Below are positions 38,928 to 50,232 of a stretch of DNA of 64,000 nucleotides, piece after piece. How positions within the stretch are numbered: position 1 is the first letter of the stretch; each line of letters begins with the position of its first letter. The position numbers were made by a program, and so were the translations under genes. The notes under the pieces are model-generated. The model made no database searches, had not been told where the DNA came from, and saw nothing but the letters and a program-made list of their open reading frames with translations. Origin of the DNA: Sphingomonas arenae (lineage in GTDB: Bacteria > Pseudomonadota > Alphaproteobacteria > Sphingomonadales > Sphingomonadaceae); assembly GCF_016924655.1 (NCBI RefSeq), contig NZ_JAFFJU010000001.1:930001-994000 (forward strand), read 5' to 3'.

Positions 38928-40523
38928 ATGCCGTTCATTGCCCTCGATCATCCGGTCGTGCTTCCCGTTGCGCGCCTGCGGACGGACCTGAAGCGCGCGT
39001 TACCGGACTGGTCGTGGCGCTGCGGCGACGAGGACACGGGCGGACCCAAGGACCGCGCCACGCTCGAGCGACCACAGACGATCCTCGGCCGGGGGGCGGA
39101 CGGCATGGTGATGATGAGCATTGCCCTGCACGAGCGTCCGCTCCCGCTTGAGGCCGGTGCTCCACCCCACCAGCTGCACCTGGCGCTCACGCCGCCGTCC
39201 ACCGAGAACCCCGAACTGGCGAAGCGGATCGCGGTGATTGCCTGCGCGGCCCTGGTGATCGAGCAGGCGCCCGGCGCTCAGGTGCAGATTGCTCCCGGCG
39301 GCCGCTGGTACGACGTCGCGAACATCACCGAAGCGCTCGAGCATTGCCTCTCCCGCGAGCGCCGGACGACCAGCATCGACCAGGTGCTGGGGCGCTGCGG
39401 CCGGGCGACCGTTCCGGCAGCAGTTGCGGGCGCGGCACCCGTTTCCACCCTCGAGACCCCGCGTGTGCGCTCGCCGGCCGAGATGATGAACATTCACGCG
39501 GACCTCGAGCGGACGTTCGCGACCATCCTCGCCCGGCAGGGCGGAGGCAAGTTCGCGCAGGCGATGGGCTTCGCGCCGCCTCCGTCCTACGCCGACGAGC
39601 GGCCACGAACAGATCGGCTGCCGACGCTCGTGATGGCGCTCGGCGGACCCTTGTGCCCCGATTGGGACAGGCTGCGCGAAGGTTGTGCTGCGCTCGACCC
39701 GGAGGGCGGATGGACGATCGAACCGGCGGAGAACGGAAGCGCTCGGCTACGAGGCCGCGCCGCCTTGGTCGAGCTCGCGTTCCACGAGGAGCCGATCCCC
39801 AACTACTGCATCAAGAGCGCCCTTTCGCGCAGCTTCTGGTTCCGCGACGGCCTGGATGCGTTTGCCGGAGCGGGGTGCCAGCTGGTGGTCTCGACGGACC
39901 TCGACACCCGCAGCAGCCCTTACGAAGATGTTCGCCAGACCGCGGCGGTGATCAGCCTCGTCGTCGGCCTTCTCGCCGGTGACCGCCAGGCAGTAGCCGT
40001 CCTGAATGCCGGCACCGACACCATCATGCCGGCAGCCGACGTCCACCGCCTCACCGGCTGCCTCGCCAATGGCGAGCTGCCCCTGATGCTCTGGACCTGG
40101 ACCGCGCCCCATTCGATGGAGGACGGTAACGTGTCGCTTTCGACCGGCGGGATGCTGCCCTTCCTCGGCTATGAGGTGGAGGTCTGGAATGCCTCGGCGA
40201 GTGCGACCGCCGTTGGCGACACGTTGAGCGGGATCCTCAAATATCTGCTGAACCGGGGCCCGGTGGTCAGTGACGGCAACAGTTTCGGAGAGACTCCCGG
40301 CGACCGCTCGGTTCGCGGCTTCTTCGGTCCGAGCCGCGCCGGGCGTGCAGACCCGACGCAGGCCTTGCTGCTCGAATTTGACGCTCTCGGAAAGGTTGAT
40401 CCTCGGCCGGATCCCGTGCCGGAGCGGCGACCTGCTCCCCTGGCGGCGGCCTCACCCCGACCTGCGCCGACCATCGCCGCGGCTCGTCCGGGCCCACGGG
40501 GTTTTGGCCGAAAGGGCCTGTAA
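38928..40523 (+). CDS. Unknown protein with duplicated DUF4261-like halves
   Basis: The 531-residue protein has no signal peptide. Two halves show the same pattern: residues about 1-145 (MSIALHERPLPLEAG ... WYDVANITEALEHCL) and about 225-400 (LVELAFHEEPIPNY ... PAADVHRLTGCL). Each half has a predicted alpha/beta core, and the second half ends in VSLSTGGMLPFLGYEVEVWN. DUF4261 similarity is a guess from memory. The C-terminal tail (about 485-531) is Pro/Arg rich and likely disordered. Confidence 0.6.
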   Translation: MPFIALDHPVVLPVARLRTDLKRALPDWSWRCGDEDTGGPKDRATLERPQTILGRGADGMVMMSIALHERPLPLEAGAPPHQLHLALTPPSTENPELAKRIAVIACAALVIEQAPGAQVQIAPGGRWYDVANITEALEHCLSRERRTTSIDQVLGRCGRATVPAAVAGAAPVSTLETPRVRSPAEMMNIHADLERTFATILARQGGGKFAQAMGFAPPPSYADERPRTDRLPTLVMALGGPLCPDWDRLREGCAALDPEGGWTIEPAENGSARLRGRAALVELAFHEEPIPNYCIKSALSRSFWFRDGLDAFAGAGCQLVVSTDLDTRSSPYEDVRQTAAVISLVVGLLAGDRQAVAVLNAGTDTIMPAADVHRLTGCLANGELPLMLWTWTAPHSMEDGNVSLSTGGMLPFLGYEVEVWNASASATAVGDTLSGILKYLLNRGPVVSDGNSFGETPGDRSVRGFFGPSRAGRADPTQALLLEFDALGKVDPRPDPVPERRPAPLAAASPRPAPTIAAARPGPRGFGRKGL

Positions 40524-40531
40524 AGCCGCGG

Positions 40532-41272
40532 TCAGCCCCTTCGGGCCCGCTCCCGCTTCTCCCGGATTGCTCGGACCAACGGCCGTACCGGACCGATCAG
40601 CGCCGCGCGGAGCCGCCGTTTCCATGGGACCCGCGAAGCAAGCCCCTCGGCAACGGTCGCCCGGCATGGGTTGCAACTGCCGCACGGCTCGCCATTGACG
40701 GGGTAGTGGCAGAACCAGGTCAGTTCCATCAGGTCCAGGAAGCCGCCCTCCGCCGCCCGCTGGCGCATGTCCAGCTTGGTCATCGTGAGGAGGGGAAAGC
40801 GGAAATGACGCAGCGGGTCCAATTCCTCCGGAGCAGTAGCCGCAACCCTCCACGAGCCGTCCGACTGCTCCACCTGACCCTCCAGGTGCTTCACCAGCTT
40901 GTCGTCCCGGTGAACCGATAGCTCCAGCTCACGCAGGCCGTGCGTCCGGGCCAGCTTGGCCAGGAAATCATACTGGTATCCGATGTAGGACCGCTGCTTC
41001 AGCCGTTGAAAAGCGTCGGCGACGTCCTCGTCCTCGGGTAACTCGTGCCGGTCCACGACGATGGTCGGCTGGACCCGGTCCGCCGCCTCGGCATCCTTCT
41101 GCCGCAGCGCCGCCCTGATGCGGTCCTGTGCAGCCAGTTCGATGTCGGACGAGGGCCGATCGCGATCGACGACATAAAAGGGCTGGACTGCGCGGCGCTC
41201 CCGGAGAACCAGGTCCAGCAGACGGTAGGTGGAATCCCATCCGCTGGTCCAAAGCAGATCGACTGGTCGCAC
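40532..41272 (-). CDS. PP-loop ATPase, QueC-like, unknown substrate
   Basis: The 246-residue protein begins with LLWTSGWDSTYRLLDL, a PP-loop (SGGxDS-like) ATP pyrophosphatase motif, and has a C-terminal Cys cluster WFCHYPVNGEPCGSCNPC of the zinc type found in QueC. It is probably an adenylating enzyme of the QueC/ATP-sulfurylase-like group, but the substrate is unknown. The start is GTG at 41272, preceded by AGGAGG. It lies 53 bases from cysNC on the same strand. Confidence 0.72.
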   Translation of the reverse strand: MRPVDLLWTSGWDSTYRLLDLVLRERRAVQPFYVVDRDRPSSDIELAAQDRIRAALRQKDAEAADRVQPTIVVDRHELPEDEDVADAFQRLKQRSYIGYQYDFLAKLARTHGLRELELSVHRDDKLVKHLEGQVEQSDGSWRVAATAPEELDPLRHFRFPLLTMTKLDMRQRAAEGGFLDLMELTWFCHYPVNGEPCGSCNPCRATVAEGLASRVPWKRRLRAALIGPVRPLVRAIREKRERARRG

Positions 41273-41324
41273 GAGGCCTCCTGTCGCACTGCCGGGTTCT
41301 TCGATAGCGGACCCGGGGCTCGCC

Positions 41325-43157
41325 TCAACCGCGCGCCAGCACCTCGCGCACGATCGACTCTGCGGCTTCCTCTGCCGACATGACGGTCGTGTCGACTCTT
41401 ATTTGGGGGTGCTCGGGAGCCTCATAAGGGCTGTCGATGCCAGTGAAGTTCTTGAGCTGTCCGGCGCGAGCCTTGGCGTACAGCCCTTTCACGTCCCGCC
41501 GTTCCGCCTCGGCCAGCGGCGCATCGACGAACACCTCGATGAACTCGCCTTCCGGCAGCATCGCCCGCACCATCTCCCGCTCGGCCCGGAACGGCGAGAT
41601 GAAGGCGGTGATCACGATCAGGCCGGCGTCCGCCATCAGCTTCGCGACTTCGCCGACCCGCCGGATGTTCTCGATCCGGTCGGCCTCGGTGAAGCCCAGG
41701 TCGCGGTTGAGGCCGTGGCGGACGTTGTCGCCATCCAGCAGGAAGCTGTGCTTGCCCAGCTGGTACAGCTTCTTCTCGACGAGGTTGGCGATGGTCGACT
41801 TGCCCGCGCCACTGAGGCCCGTCAGCCAGATCACCGCTGGCTTCTGCCCTTTCTGGCGCGCATGCGCCTCGCGGCTGATTTCGATCGCCTGCCAATGGAT
41901 GTTCTGCGCCCGGCGCAGTGCGAAGTGCAGCATCCCGCAGCCGACGGTCGCATGGCTGATCTTGTCGATCAGGATGAACCCGCCGAGCGTCCGGCTACTG
42001 GCGTAGGGCTCGAACACCAGCGGCGCGTCCGTTGCGAGTTCGACCACCCCGATGCCGTTAAGGCCGAGCGTCTTGGCCGCCAGCTGCTCCTGCGTGTTGA
42101 CGTTGACCTCGTACTTGGGCGGCTGAACCGTCGAGGTGACCGTCTGCGTCCCGAGCTTCAGCCAGTAACCGCGGCCGGGCAGCAGCGGGTCTTCCGCCAT
42201 CCACACCAGGTCCGCCTCGAACTGGTCGGCCGCTTCGGGCGGTGAATCGGCGGCGGCGATCACGCTCCCGCGCGAACAGTCGACCTCGTCCGCCAGCGTC
42301 AGCGTGACCGATTGGCCCGCCTGCGCACTTTCCAGGTCGCCGTCGTAGGTCACCACCCGCGACACCTGCGTCGTCCGTCCCGACGGCAGCACCCGCACCG
42401 AATCGCCCGGCTTCACCATCCCTTCGGCGATCAGCCCTGAAAAGCCGCGGAAACCCTGGTTCGGGCGGTTGACCCACTGCACAGGCAGCCGGAAGGGTCC
42501 GCGCGCCGCAGCCGCATCGTCCACCGGCAACTGCTCGAGGTGCTCCAGCAGGCTCGGCCCCTCGTACCAGGGCAGGGCGGCGGAGCGCTCCATGACGTTG
42601 TCGCCCTTCAGGCCAGACAGCGGAATGGCGGTGAACTCCGCCACGCCGGCGTCCCGCGCGAACACCATGTAATCGGCGACGATGCTGTCGAAGGCGAGCC
42701 GGTCATAGTCGACCAGGTCCATCTTGTTCACCGCCAGCACGAAGTGGCGGATGCCGATCAGCTTGGCGAGAAAGCTGTGCCGCCGCGTCTGCGTCAGCAT
42801 GCCTTTGCGCGCATCGACCAGGATCACCGCCGCGTCCGCCGTGGACGCGCCGGTCACCATGTTGCGGGTGTATTGCTCGTGTCCCGGCGTATCGGCGACG
42901 ATGAACTTGCGGTGCGGCGTCGCGAAAAAGCGATACGCGACGTCGATGGTGATGCCCTGCTCGCGCTCGGCCGACAGCCCGTCCACCAGCAGCGCGAAGT
43001 CGATGTCCTCGCCTTGCGTGCCCACCCGCCTGCTGTCCGCCTCCAGCGCGGCCAATTGGTCGTCGAAGATCAGCTTGCTGTCGTACAGCAGCCGCCCGAT
43101 CAGCGTCGACTTGCCGTCATCCACGCTGCCGCAGGTGATGAAGCGGAGGAGGTCCAT
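41325..43157 (-). CDS. cysNC: Bifunctional sulfate adenylyltransferase subunit 1/APS kinase CysNC
   Basis: The 610-residue fusion has an EF-Tu-like GTPase (CysN) with Walker [10 protein letters not shown], the [13 protein letters not shown]3 motif and NKMDLVDYD, followed by a C-terminal APS kinase with GLSGAGKST and [23 protein letters not shown]. With CysD it activates sulfate to APS and then PAPS. The ATG at 43157 is preferred to the TTG just upstream. cysD is encoded next, with the palindrome-rich gap between them. Confidence 0.97.
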   Translation of the reverse strand: MDLLRFITCGSVDDGKSTLIGRLLYDSKLIFDDQLAALEADSRRVGTQGEDIDFALLVDGLSAEREQGITIDVAYRFFATPHRKFIVADTPGHEQYTRNMVTGASTADAAVILVDARKGMLTQTRRHSFLAKLIGIRHFVLAVNKMDLVDYDRLAFDSIVADYMVFARDAGVAEFTAIPLSGLKGDNVMERSAALPWYEGPSLLEHLEQLPVDDAAAARGPFRLPVQWVNRPNQGFRGFSGLIAEGMVKPGDSVRVLPSGRTTQVSRVVTYDGDLESAQAGQSVTLTLADEVDCSRGSVIAAADSPPEAADQFEADLVWMAEDPLLPGRGYWLKLGTQTVTSTVQPPKYEVNVNTQEQLAAKTLGLNGIGVVELATDAPLVFEPYASSRTLGGFILIDKISHATVGCGMLHFALRRAQNIHWQAIEISREAHARQKGQKPAVIWLTGLSGAGKSTIANLVEKKLYQLGKHSFLLDGDNVRHGLNRDLGFTEADRIENIRRVGEVAKLMADAGLIVITAFISPFRAEREMVRAMLPEGEFIEVFVDAPLAEAERRDVKGLYAKARAGQLKNFTGIDSPYEAPEHPQIRVDTTVMSAEEAAESIVREVLARG

Positions 43158-43167
43158 CAATAGCCCT

Positions 43168-43259
43168 CGTCATTCCCGCGCAGGCGGGAATCCATCTCCC
43201 GAACCTGCAACCCGGGAGGCGATGACACGAGATGGACTCCCGCCTCCGCGGGAGTGACG
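43168..43259. repeat. Long inverted repeat between cysNC and cysD
   Basis: Arms at 43168-43198 and 43229-43259 each have the form CGTCATTCCCGC...GGCGGGAATCCATCTC with few mismatches between them, giving a long hairpin. The same arm sequence appears in the element at 6738-6763. It may affect the cysD-cysNC transcript, for example as an RNA-processing site. Confidence 0.9.
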
Positions 43260-43266
43260 AAGACGC

Positions 43267-44166
43267 TCAAAAATAGCCCTCCTGCTTCTTCCGCTCCATG
43301 CTCGCGCTCTGGTCGCGGTCGATCACCCGGCCCTCGCGCTCCGACGTCCGCGCTGCCGCCATTTCCGCAATGACGTCATCCAGGGTGGTGGCGGCGCTCT
43401 CCGTGGCCCCGGTCAGGGGGTAGCAGCCCATGGTGCGGAAGCGGATCACCCGCTCAATCACCTCTTCCCCCGGCCGAAGCTGCATCCGCTCGTCGTCGAC
43501 CATCAGCATGGTCCCGTCGCGCACCACGGTGGGGCGCGGAGCGGCGAGGTAGAGCGGCACGATCGGGATGCCCTCCCGTTGGATATACTGCCAGATATCG
43601 AGCTCGGTCCAATTGGACAGCGGAAACACCCGCACGCTCTCGCCCCGGTTCTTCCGCGCATTGTACAGGTTCCACAGCTCAGGCCGCTGGTTCTTCGGGT
43701 CCCAGCGATGCTGGGCCGTGCGGAAGGAGAAAATGCGCTCCTTGGCCCGCGCCTTCTCCTCGTCGCGCCGCCCGCCACCGAACGCCGCGTCATAGCCGCC
43801 GGCCGTCAGCGCCGCGGTCAGTGCCTCCGTCAGCATCAGCCGCGTGTAGGTCGGCGTCGGCGTGTCGAACGGGTTCACCCCCGCCGCCGCAGCCTCCTCA
43901 TTGTGCCAGACGATGAGGTCCATCCCTAGGTCGCGCGCCATCCGGTCGCGGTGCTCCAGCATCGCCCGGAAGTCCCAGCCCGACGCGATATGCAGAAAAG
44001 GGAATGGCGGCCTCGACGGGAAGAAGGCCTTGATCGCCAAGTGCAGCATCACGCTGCTGTCCTTGCCGATCGAATAAAGGAAGACCGGCTTCTCGCACTC
44101 GGCCACCACCTCACGCATGATGTGGATGCTTTCGGCCTCGAGGCGGTCGAGATGGCTCAAACTCAT
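43267..44166 (-). CDS. cysD: Sulfate adenylyltransferase subunit 2 CysD
   Basis: The 299-residue PP-loop enzyme adenylates sulfate with CysN as GTPase partner. It has [14 protein letters not shown] (PP-loop), [39 protein letters not shown] and [10 protein letters not shown], all diagnostic for CysD. It is followed by cysNC on the same strand after a repeat element, so the order is cysD-cysNC. Confidence 0.97.
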   Translation of the reverse strand: MSLSHLDRLEAESIHIMREVVAECEKPVFLYSIGKDSSVMLHLAIKAFFPSRPPFPFLHIASGWDFRAMLEHRDRMARDLGMDLIVWHNEEAAAAGVNPFDTPTPTYTRLMLTEALTAALTAGGYDAAFGGGRRDEEKARAKERIFSFRTAQHRWDPKNQRPELWNLYNARKNRGESVRVFPLSNWTELDIWQYIQREGIPIVPLYLAAPRPTVVRDGTMLMVDDERMQLRPGEEVIERVIRFRTMGCYPLTGATESAATTLDDVIAEMAAARTSEREGRVIDRDQSASMERKKQEGYF

Positions 44167-44217
44167 GCGCGTCTACTGGCCTGCCCATCGCGCGAAGGGA
44201 AGACGCATACCCTTTTT

Positions 44218-44250
44218 CGTCATGCCGGACTTGATCCGGCATCCGCCTTC
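44218..44250. repeat. Palindromic repeat between cysD and thiC
   Basis: The element CGTCATGCCGGACTTGATCC / GGATCCGGC-type palindrome precedes the riboswitch. It shares arm sequence with the repeats near galU and near 62556. It probably forms a hairpin and is the only sequence between the divergent cysD and thiC leader. Confidence 0.75.
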
Positions 44251-44261
44251 CTTTCTAAGCC

Positions 44262-46244
<1,983 letters not shown>

Positions 46245-46312
46245 GGCGCTCGCTATTGAGAGGGGCTGCAAGGATCAGGACGCTACGGCGCTCCCGGTCG
46301 GTTGGGGGAGTG

Positions 46313-47493
46313 CTACTTCTGTGGTTTGAACGCCTTTAGGGCGGCAAACTCTTCTTGGTTGTTCACGGCTGTTATCAGAAATTCCACCCACTTGTCAGAG
46401 TATGTATAATCTCGATGCGCTGCGTGGTAGTAACAAAAGTCTTTTTTGCAGTCTGAGGGGTTTTTTGCGCCTCCCCTAGGCCTGGCTCCATATTTTTTCC
46501 AGGCTAATTGATGGTGATGTGAGCTAAAGTCCACGCCAGTGGCTTGCCGCACCTTTTCGACAACGACAGAAGGTTTGTACGGCCAAAGCTCGTCGCCTAC
46601 AACTTTTTTGGTAAGAACAGTCGAAATCTTATTTGCATCTTTGTTGTTTTCAGTGAAGACAATATGGGCCTCCCCCTTAGTCGCTTTCTCAAACGTGTAA
46701 TTCACTTTGAACATGTAGCTTGGACCTTCTGCTCCTGTAAGGCCTACTGCCTCCGAAATCTGAGCATCGATCGCCTCGATTTGAGGGGTCAGATCGTACT
46801 TTTGTAGCTGCGCAAGCTGCTGGAGCTGCATTTTTCCGAACTGAAGGGCCAGCGAAAGAGAGCTCTCTAAACCTAGGGAATCACCAAACAACTTCCTAAT
46901 AGCTTGGTCGAAGTTTAGACAATTCGCCTGGAACAACGGCCAATACGAACGTCCGATTGATGAGAGCATCTTGTGCTCCACGCTATCTCTTAGTGTCTTG
47001 AGCGCAACCAAGTTCTTCTTAACGTCACTCGAAAGCGGACAGTCCTCTCGATTGAGCATCTGGCTTAGCAGAAGCGAATTGCCGTCGGCATTAGTTACCA
47101 CCACACCTTTTCGCTCGTAGTATTCATGTAGCAGATATGTCCAAGCTATCTGGCTAAGAACAGGAAAGATGTGAACCTTAAAGAGGGTATTGGGACTGTT
47201 AAAATTTGTACAGCCGACATCATTGCCTCTCGGGCACGAAAAAGACGCTCGTCATCTATCGGAGAAAGGCCGCTCTTCAGATCGACTAACGACTTTTCGT
47301 ATCGGTAACGAGCAACTTCCTCGTCAGATGCAGCTTCGACGTCCCAAGCAGCCCAACCGGCGAGCCGACCGGGGTTGATAGTCGGGGTTCTACCGGTGTT
47401 TATTAGCTGCTGAACGTCTTGATAGGCTCGCCCTTCAGAGAGAAGCTTCTTGGCAATTCTCTTCTCGGCGGGCGTGAGAGAGGCCGTCTTCAT
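46313..47493 (-). pseudogene. DUF3644/HEPN-like ribonuclease gene broken by a one-base deletion
   Basis: The N-terminal frame (47493 to 47146, 115 codons) and the C-terminal frame (to 46313) are parts of one DUF3644-type protein. At a run of four T's (minus strand; AAAA at 47201-47204 on the plus strand) one T is missing. Adding one T joins MMSAVQI to FNSPNTLFKVHIFPVLSQ. The joined protein would be about 390 residues. The C-terminal part contains RDSVEH (46973-46990), an RX4H motif typical of HEPN ribonucleases. Codons are AT-richer than those of flanking genes, suggesting transfer. Sequencing error cannot be excluded. Its start overlaps the stop of the upstream Cys-rich gene. Confidence 0.8.
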
Positions 47494-47963
47494 TTAGCTA
47501 CCAGAAGGCGACAGGCCCACTCCTCTTGGTTCCAACGTGTGGCAAAGGCCTCGCTCACCTCGAACCAGCTGCCGTCGTTTCCCGCCCCATGGTTTGCTCC
47601 CATGCAAGAGCACTGACACTCGTGCCCTTCGGCATTCATGCAAGCCGGGGCGCACTTCTCCTGCTCACGAAATGGCTGGATGATGAAAACTCTGCCGAAC
47701 TTCCGAAGCGATCTCTCAACGAAGTCGTTGAACCAAGCTTTCGGGATCTCCCAACGTCTACTTTGACTCACCCAGTCGGGCCGACTCCGACGACCATTGC
47801 GTAACCAAGATCGGTTGGTTTCCGAGTACGGCAGGCGCACCCAGTGCAACTGCCCCTTCTTACTGCGTCGGACAATGACTGGAACCGAAGCCTGCTCCCA
47901 AACACTTCCGAGCTCATCAGAGTTACGCAACACGTGCCGCCTCCCGAGGTCTATGTTGTTCAT
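47490..47963 (-). CDS. Cys-rich partner protein of the DUF3644/HEPN unit
   Basis: The 157-residue protein was not assigned to a named family. It has a basic N-terminal half with WEIPKAWFNDFVERSLRKFG, then VFIIQPFREQEKC and the cluster CAPACMNAEGHECQCSC followed by MGANHG, which gives a CX3CX8CXCXC pattern that may bind zinc. A further Cys is in the last residues. The ATG at 47963 was chosen, since upstream residues are not conserved-looking. It overlaps the HEPN gene as ATGA, so the two form one operon; a toxin-antitoxin or defence role is inferred. Confidence 0.65.
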   Translation of the reverse strand: MNNIDLGRRHVLRNSDELGSVWEQASVPVIVRRSKKGQLHWVRLPYSETNRSWLRNGRRSRPDWVSQSRRWEIPKAWFNDFVERSLRKFGRVFIIQPFREQEKCAPACMNAEGHECQCSCMGANHGAGNDGSWFEVSEAFATRWNQEEWACRLLVAK

Positions 47964-48490
47964 AGGGGAGTGGTAAACTATAAGTCTATTCAGAACATGT
48001 GCGGCTAAACTGCAGGATCGTAGTTGGCTTAGTTGGGGTTTGCGTTGCGACCGAGGCCCAATCACCTCAACCGCACCAACGCGCGAACTTCGCCGGATCC
48101 GCATATGCAAAGGGCGCTGGTCCGGGCACCACGTAACGGGGGCGGAGCTCGGTCATTATGTTTCGACTGCCTATCGCGCCGCCGATGCTTGCGACGTGAA
48201 GGTATCGCTGTTCTGGTTCGGCAACGAGTCTCGATTGACTAGTAGGGTCCCGTTTGCTCGATCATCTCCCATGATGACCCGTTCGCATTCATTCACACTT
48301 TTACAGTCCGAAAACTCGCCACGACCGTGAACATTGTGAACATTCGCGGGTCAGGCGGGCTGCGGTGCGGAGTGAATCCGCGCCGTCGGTTCTGTCCGCT
48401 TCGCGGCAGGGCCGTCGGGTTAGCGCCATCTCTACGACACAAGCGCAGGATCGCGGGGCAATCCTGCGCTTGTGCTCGGTGGCGCTAAGC
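47964..48490. other. Noncoding gap upstream of the HEPN unit
   Basis: No convincing gene is seen here. An open 96-codon plus-strand frame (48040-48330) lacks recognisable motifs. A 9-base tandem repeat (GTGAACATT twice) is at 48327-48344. The segment up to about 48350 is less GC-rich than the flanks. The promoter of the Cys-rich/HEPN unit (minus strand) should lie in the first 100 bases. Confidence 0.5.
48420..48488 (-). terminator. Nested hairpin downstream of ompA
   Basis: Outer arms TTAGCGCCA (48420-48428) and TGGCGCTAA (48480-48488) enclose an exact 14-base inner stem (48438-48451 with 48461-48474) around a 9-base loop. It starts 2 bases after the ompA stop on the minus strand. There is no T-run, so it may act with Rho, as an RNA-stabilising 3' end, or as a boundary structure. 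Confidence 0.7.
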
Positions 48491-49405
48491 TCAACCGCCC
48501 TGCTGTTCGAGACCTTCGACGGCCTTGCTCACCAGGATGTTCACCGCGACGCGGCGGTTCTGGGCCTTGCCTTCGGCGGTTGTGTTGTCCGCCGCCGGGT
48601 CCGCTTCGGCCATGCCGGTGGGGCTCAGCATGCGATAGGGCGCCCATCCGCACTTCTGCTGCAGATAGTTGACGACCTTGGCGGCGCGCCGCTCGCTGAG
48701 GACCTGGTTATAGTCCTCGCCGCCGACCGCATCGGTATAGCCGACAACGAGCAGCAGCGCGTTGTCCATCGCCTTGGCCTGCTCCGCAGCCGCGCAAAGC
48801 TGGGTCTCTTCCTCACGCGACAGGTTCCACTTGCCCGTGTCGAAGTAGATGTTGGTCGTACCCTTGACGTTATACTTGTCGATGTCGCCCACGCGACCGC
48901 GCAGCGCCTCGGTCGCCGCCGCATTCTTCGCAATGGCCGTGTCGTGCTCACCGAACCGCTGCGCCGTTCCGTTGCGGATCATCGAAGCGGTCGCCAGGTT
49001 CTTGTTCTTGAGCCTCACCTGGGTCGCGACCAGGCCGCCGCCATATTGCACCGTCTTGACGGTGACCGGCAGCCCGTTGAGCAGCGCGTCGGCACCAAGC
49101 TTGTCGCGATCGAGGCCGAGAAAGCCTCCGCTGGACCGGATGTCGGTGGCTTGCGAAACAAGGATCGCCGTGCTGCTGCCGTCGGCGCCAGTGACCTGCA
49201 TCTGACCGCCCCTGCGCGCGGAGATGATGCCCTTCACCTCAGGTCCCTTGGGCAACCCGGTCAGATCGGCCGGCAGCTCGCCAGTCACGGTAATGGCGTC
49301 CGCGCCCCCGACCTGTTCCTGCACCTGCGCAGAGAGGCTGCTCCAGGCTGGCACCGCAGCCGCGGCCAACAGCAATGGAATCGTCGATCGTCCGAAAGTC
49401 TTCAC
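48491..49405 (-). CDS. OmpA family outer-membrane protein
   Basis: The 304-residue protein has a signal peptide (about 1-26), an N-terminal region with ILVSQATDIRSSGGFLG and LNGLPVTVKTVQYGGGL that recalls a DUF5666-like beta fold, and a C-terminal OmpA domain (about 185-295) with NIYFDTGKWNL, VVGYTDAVGG and NRRVAVNIL. The OmpA domain binds peptidoglycan. A ribosome site AAGGAGCAAG precedes the ATG. Confidence 0.88.
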   Translation of the reverse strand: MKTFGRSTIPLLLAAAAVPAWSSLSAQVQEQVGGADAITVTGELPADLTGLPKGPEVKGIISARRGGQMQVTGADGSSTAILVSQATDIRSSGGFLGLDRDKLGADALLNGLPVTVKTVQYGGGLVATQVRLKNKNLATASMIRNGTAQRFGEHDTAIAKNAAATEALRGRVGDIDKYNVKGTTNIYFDTGKWNLSREEETQLCAAAEQAKAMDNALLLVVGYTDAVGGEDYNQVLSERRAAKVVNYLQQKCGWAPYRMLSPTGMAEADPAADNTTAEGKAQNRRVAVNILVSKAVEGLEQQGG

Positions 49406-49758
49406 TGTTCTTGCTCCTTAAAAAGGGGCCGGCCCGATGCGTTCGCAACTATTCGTCCGGCCCTCTTGGTCATGGCGTGTCGGGCGGTCAGAGCGTCTTC
49501 CATCTCGCTGGAAAGATTGCGTGATGCAGCCCCCGCTTGAACCGCTCGGGCGCCGACTGTTCAGGCCAAGCTTGCGCGCAGATGAACGGATTTTGACCCG
49601 GTTTAGGCGCCGTTAAGTTAAGGGGTGACCGGGGCGCGTCGAGCGGCGAGCCGATGCAAGTGCCCCTGACTGGACCAGGCGCGGTCGAGGCAAAACGGTG
49701 AATTCGTTCAGCTTCTCACCATGAGAGGCGCGAGTCTCGTCCGCCCGAATTCGCGTTG
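49406..49758. other. Noncoding gap with ompA leader
   Basis: No gene was found in this 353-base gap. It holds the ompA promoter region (minus strand) and a GC-rich palindrome near 49428-49466 (GGGGCCGG and CCGGCCCT arms) that would be in the ompA 5' leader. Repeat or tRNA signals were not seen. Confidence 0.5.
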
Positions 49759-50220
49759 TTAGGCGCGCTCCACCCGCACCAACGCCTCATCCAGCGCCTG
49801 CAGGAACCGCGAGCGGTCCGCCTTCGCGAACGGCGCCGGCCCGCCCACCACATCTCCGCCCGCCCGCAGGCCGGCCATGATCGCTCGCGTGGCGATGGCA
49901 CCACCGATGCTGGCGCTAGTGAAGGGCTTGCCGTTGTGCCCCAGCACGGTCGCGCCGGCCTTCAGGCAGCGGTCCGCGAGCAGGATGTCCCCGGTGATCA
50001 CCACCGTCCGCGCGTTCGCCTCGGCCGCGATCCAGTCGTCGGCGGCGTCGAACTTGTCGCTGACCACCACCCGCTTGACCAGCGGATGGTCCGGCACGCG
50101 CAGCCGCTGATTGCTGACCACGACCACCGGTACCTCGCGCCGCCACGCGACGCGGTAGACCTCCTCCTTCACCGGGCAGGCGTCGGCGTCGACCAGGATG
50201 CGGACGCGCTCGCCGCTCAC
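49759..50220 (-). CDS. YaiI/YqxD (DUF188, UPF0178) family protein
   Basis: The 153-residue protein matches the YaiI/YqxD PIN-like fold: ILVDADACPVKEEVYRVA with the acidic site, VVVSNQRL, VVISDKFDAADDWI and VVITGDILLADRCL. The GTG at 50220 was chosen over an upstream TTG at 50226. Biochemical role of the family is not known. It lies at the 3' side of a zinc-ribbon gene on the same strand. Confidence 0.88.
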   Translation of the reverse strand: MSGERVRILVDADACPVKEEVYRVAWRREVPVVVVSNQRLRVPDHPLVKRVVVSDKFDAADDWIAAEANARTVVITGDILLADRCLKAGATVLGHNGKPFTSASIGGAIATRAIMAGLRAGGDVVGGPAPFAKADRSRFLQALDEALVRVERA

Positions 50221-50232
50221 GGGCAACGCGCC

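Noticed and set aside
47195-47210. Programmed ribosomal frameshift in the HEPN-type gene
   Set aside because: The local codons CAA-ATT-TTA do not form a slippery heptamer and no downstream stem was seen, so deletion or sequence error is more likely.
48040-48330. A 96-codon plus-strand frame in the gap upstream of the Cys-rich gene
   Set aside because: No motif, weak ribosome site and no clear codon pattern; kept only as part of a gap note.
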